DNA of 64,000 nt from contig CBDBPN010000004.1 of assembly GCA_965208745.1 (NCBI GenBank), positions 1,922,001-1,986,000 of the forward strand. The letters run 5' to 3'. The notes beneath the pieces were generated by a model, which was not told where the DNA came from, did no database searches, and worked only from the letters and a program-made list of their open reading frames with translations. The number at the start of each line of letters is the position of its first letter. Positions within the stretch are counted from its first letter, which is position 1. The DNA comes from VXNE01 sp965208745. Lineage in GTDB: Bacteria > Pseudomonadota > Gammaproteobacteria > Pseudomonadales > Azotimanducaceae. Positions 63,589-64,000 of this stretch are shown one piece after another. Position numbers and translations under genes: made by a program.

Positions 63589-64000
63589 CTACACCTTTGT
63601 CGCGAAGGCTGCGTCAAACACCTGCCGAAACAGAGTTCCATCAATCAAGCGCGGAGATTGTAGCGGTACGCTCTTACGTCCCTCCATCGCCCTCAACGTA
63701 TCGAGTTCGACGGGACAGGGAAACGCGAACGTTTGCGAGAACTTCAGCACCATGATCTCTCGCCTTGGGTTCCTCTCGCACATTTCGTACAAGTCATTCC
63801 AGTCTAAAGTGCCATACGTCTTGAACTTCCGAAGTAGATCTTTCGGAGGCCCGATCTCCACCGCGTCGAGCCGCGACACTGCTGTTACGGCCCCACGACT
63901 TCCGCTCTCGTACCACAGTATTCGAGCCGGCGGTCGGATTGCCTTGTGGAGGGTCTTCTTTCGATAGTATACGTTCTCCCACCGCATGAGAACGCTACTC
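63589..64000 (-). CDS. PUA-like C-terminal part of a larger protein (partial, cut by the window edge)
   Basis: The reading frame is open to the last base, with no stop upstream of the internal Met at 63987. The visible about 136 residues include HKAIRPPARILWYESGSRGAV, AVSRLDAVEIGPP and TYGTLDWNDLYEM, matching the C-terminal PUA-like part of proteins that carry an N-terminal acetyltransferase (GNAT) domain; that N-part would lie beyond the window. Its stop is 2 bp from the ASCH gene, so they form one unit. Low-GC stretch suggests transfer. The exact function is unknown. Confidence 0.65.
   Translation of the reverse strand, partial: SSVLMRWENVYYRKKTLHKAIRPPARILWYESGSRGAVTAVSRLDAVEIGPPKDLLRKFKTYGTLDWNDLYEMCERNPRREIMVLKFSQTFAFPCPVELDTLRAMEGRKSVPLQSPRLIDGTLFRQVFDAAFATKV

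Overview
The window is visibly GC-rich, densely coded DNA of a heterotrophic gammaproteobacterium. The evidence is the ihfB-lapA junction at the left edge, a ComEA-like gene next to a WbpL/WecA-type sugar-phosphate transferase, a large TonB-dependent receptor and the CopA/CopZ copper system. An NhaD-type Na+/H+ antiporter, two sulfatases, many acyl-CoA enzymes and a large number of toxin-antitoxin (TA) modules fit a marine or host-associated lineage, but that habitat is an inference. No rRNA, tRNA, CRISPR array, transposase or integrase was recognised.

Layout. 1-5.6 kb: end of ihfB, lapA, a cytochrome c', an NhaD/cytochrome b pair, comEA-like, WbpL-like, an alpha/beta hydrolase. 5.6-9.6 kb: a caspase-like DUF6642 protein whose stop was probably lost in a C-run, then copZ, copA and a heme-copper oxidase subunit III-like gene on the minus strand. 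9.8-13.6 kb: SMP-30 lactonase, DUF523/DUF1722 protein, an orphan Xre/MbcA-type antitoxin, a DUF4143 ATPase. 13.8-17.4 kb: biotin-dependent acyl-CoA carboxylase beta and alpha subunits. 17.4-23.7 kb: vapBC, a tannase-family esterase, an AbgT transporter, then a small cassette (two phage-like small genes and hicAB). The cassette is bracketed by an intact secreted-protein gene and a detached copy of that gene's 3' end. 23.7-31.1 kb: Baeyer-Villiger monooxygenase, SDR, esterase, class-III aminotransferase, and two frameshifted genes. 31.2-45.8 kb: catabolic genes (three acyl-CoA dehydrogenases, beta-lactamase-fold esterase, two sulfatases, PiT-like membrane protein, double DsbA-like protein, VOC and AhpD-like proteins) with a second vapBC. 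45.9-54.2 kb: a third vapBC, hisI-hisG, a TonB receptor with a good promoter and terminator, enoyl-CoA hydratase, CaiB-family CoA transferase, Uma2 nuclease, remnant Phd antitoxin.

54.4-64 kb is the most interesting part: four minus-strand genes packed head to tail. In transcription order they are a protein cut by the window edge (PUA/ASCH-like visible part), an ASCH-domain protein, a 2,178-residue DExH helicase with zinc clusters, a DUF1998-like region and a nuclease-like C-terminus (resembling DruE of Druantia), and a UvrD-like helicase with an N-terminal RelE/ParE-like domain. The last two overlap by 4 bp. The DNA at 63.1-64 kb is visibly less GC-rich than the rest. This looks like an anti-phage defence locus of unusual composition.

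Several genes appear broken (DUF6642 gene, 28.7 kb gene, AAA-nuclease gene, Phd remnant, duplicated 3' end). Some single-base shifts could be assembly errors; that cannot be settled from one sequence.
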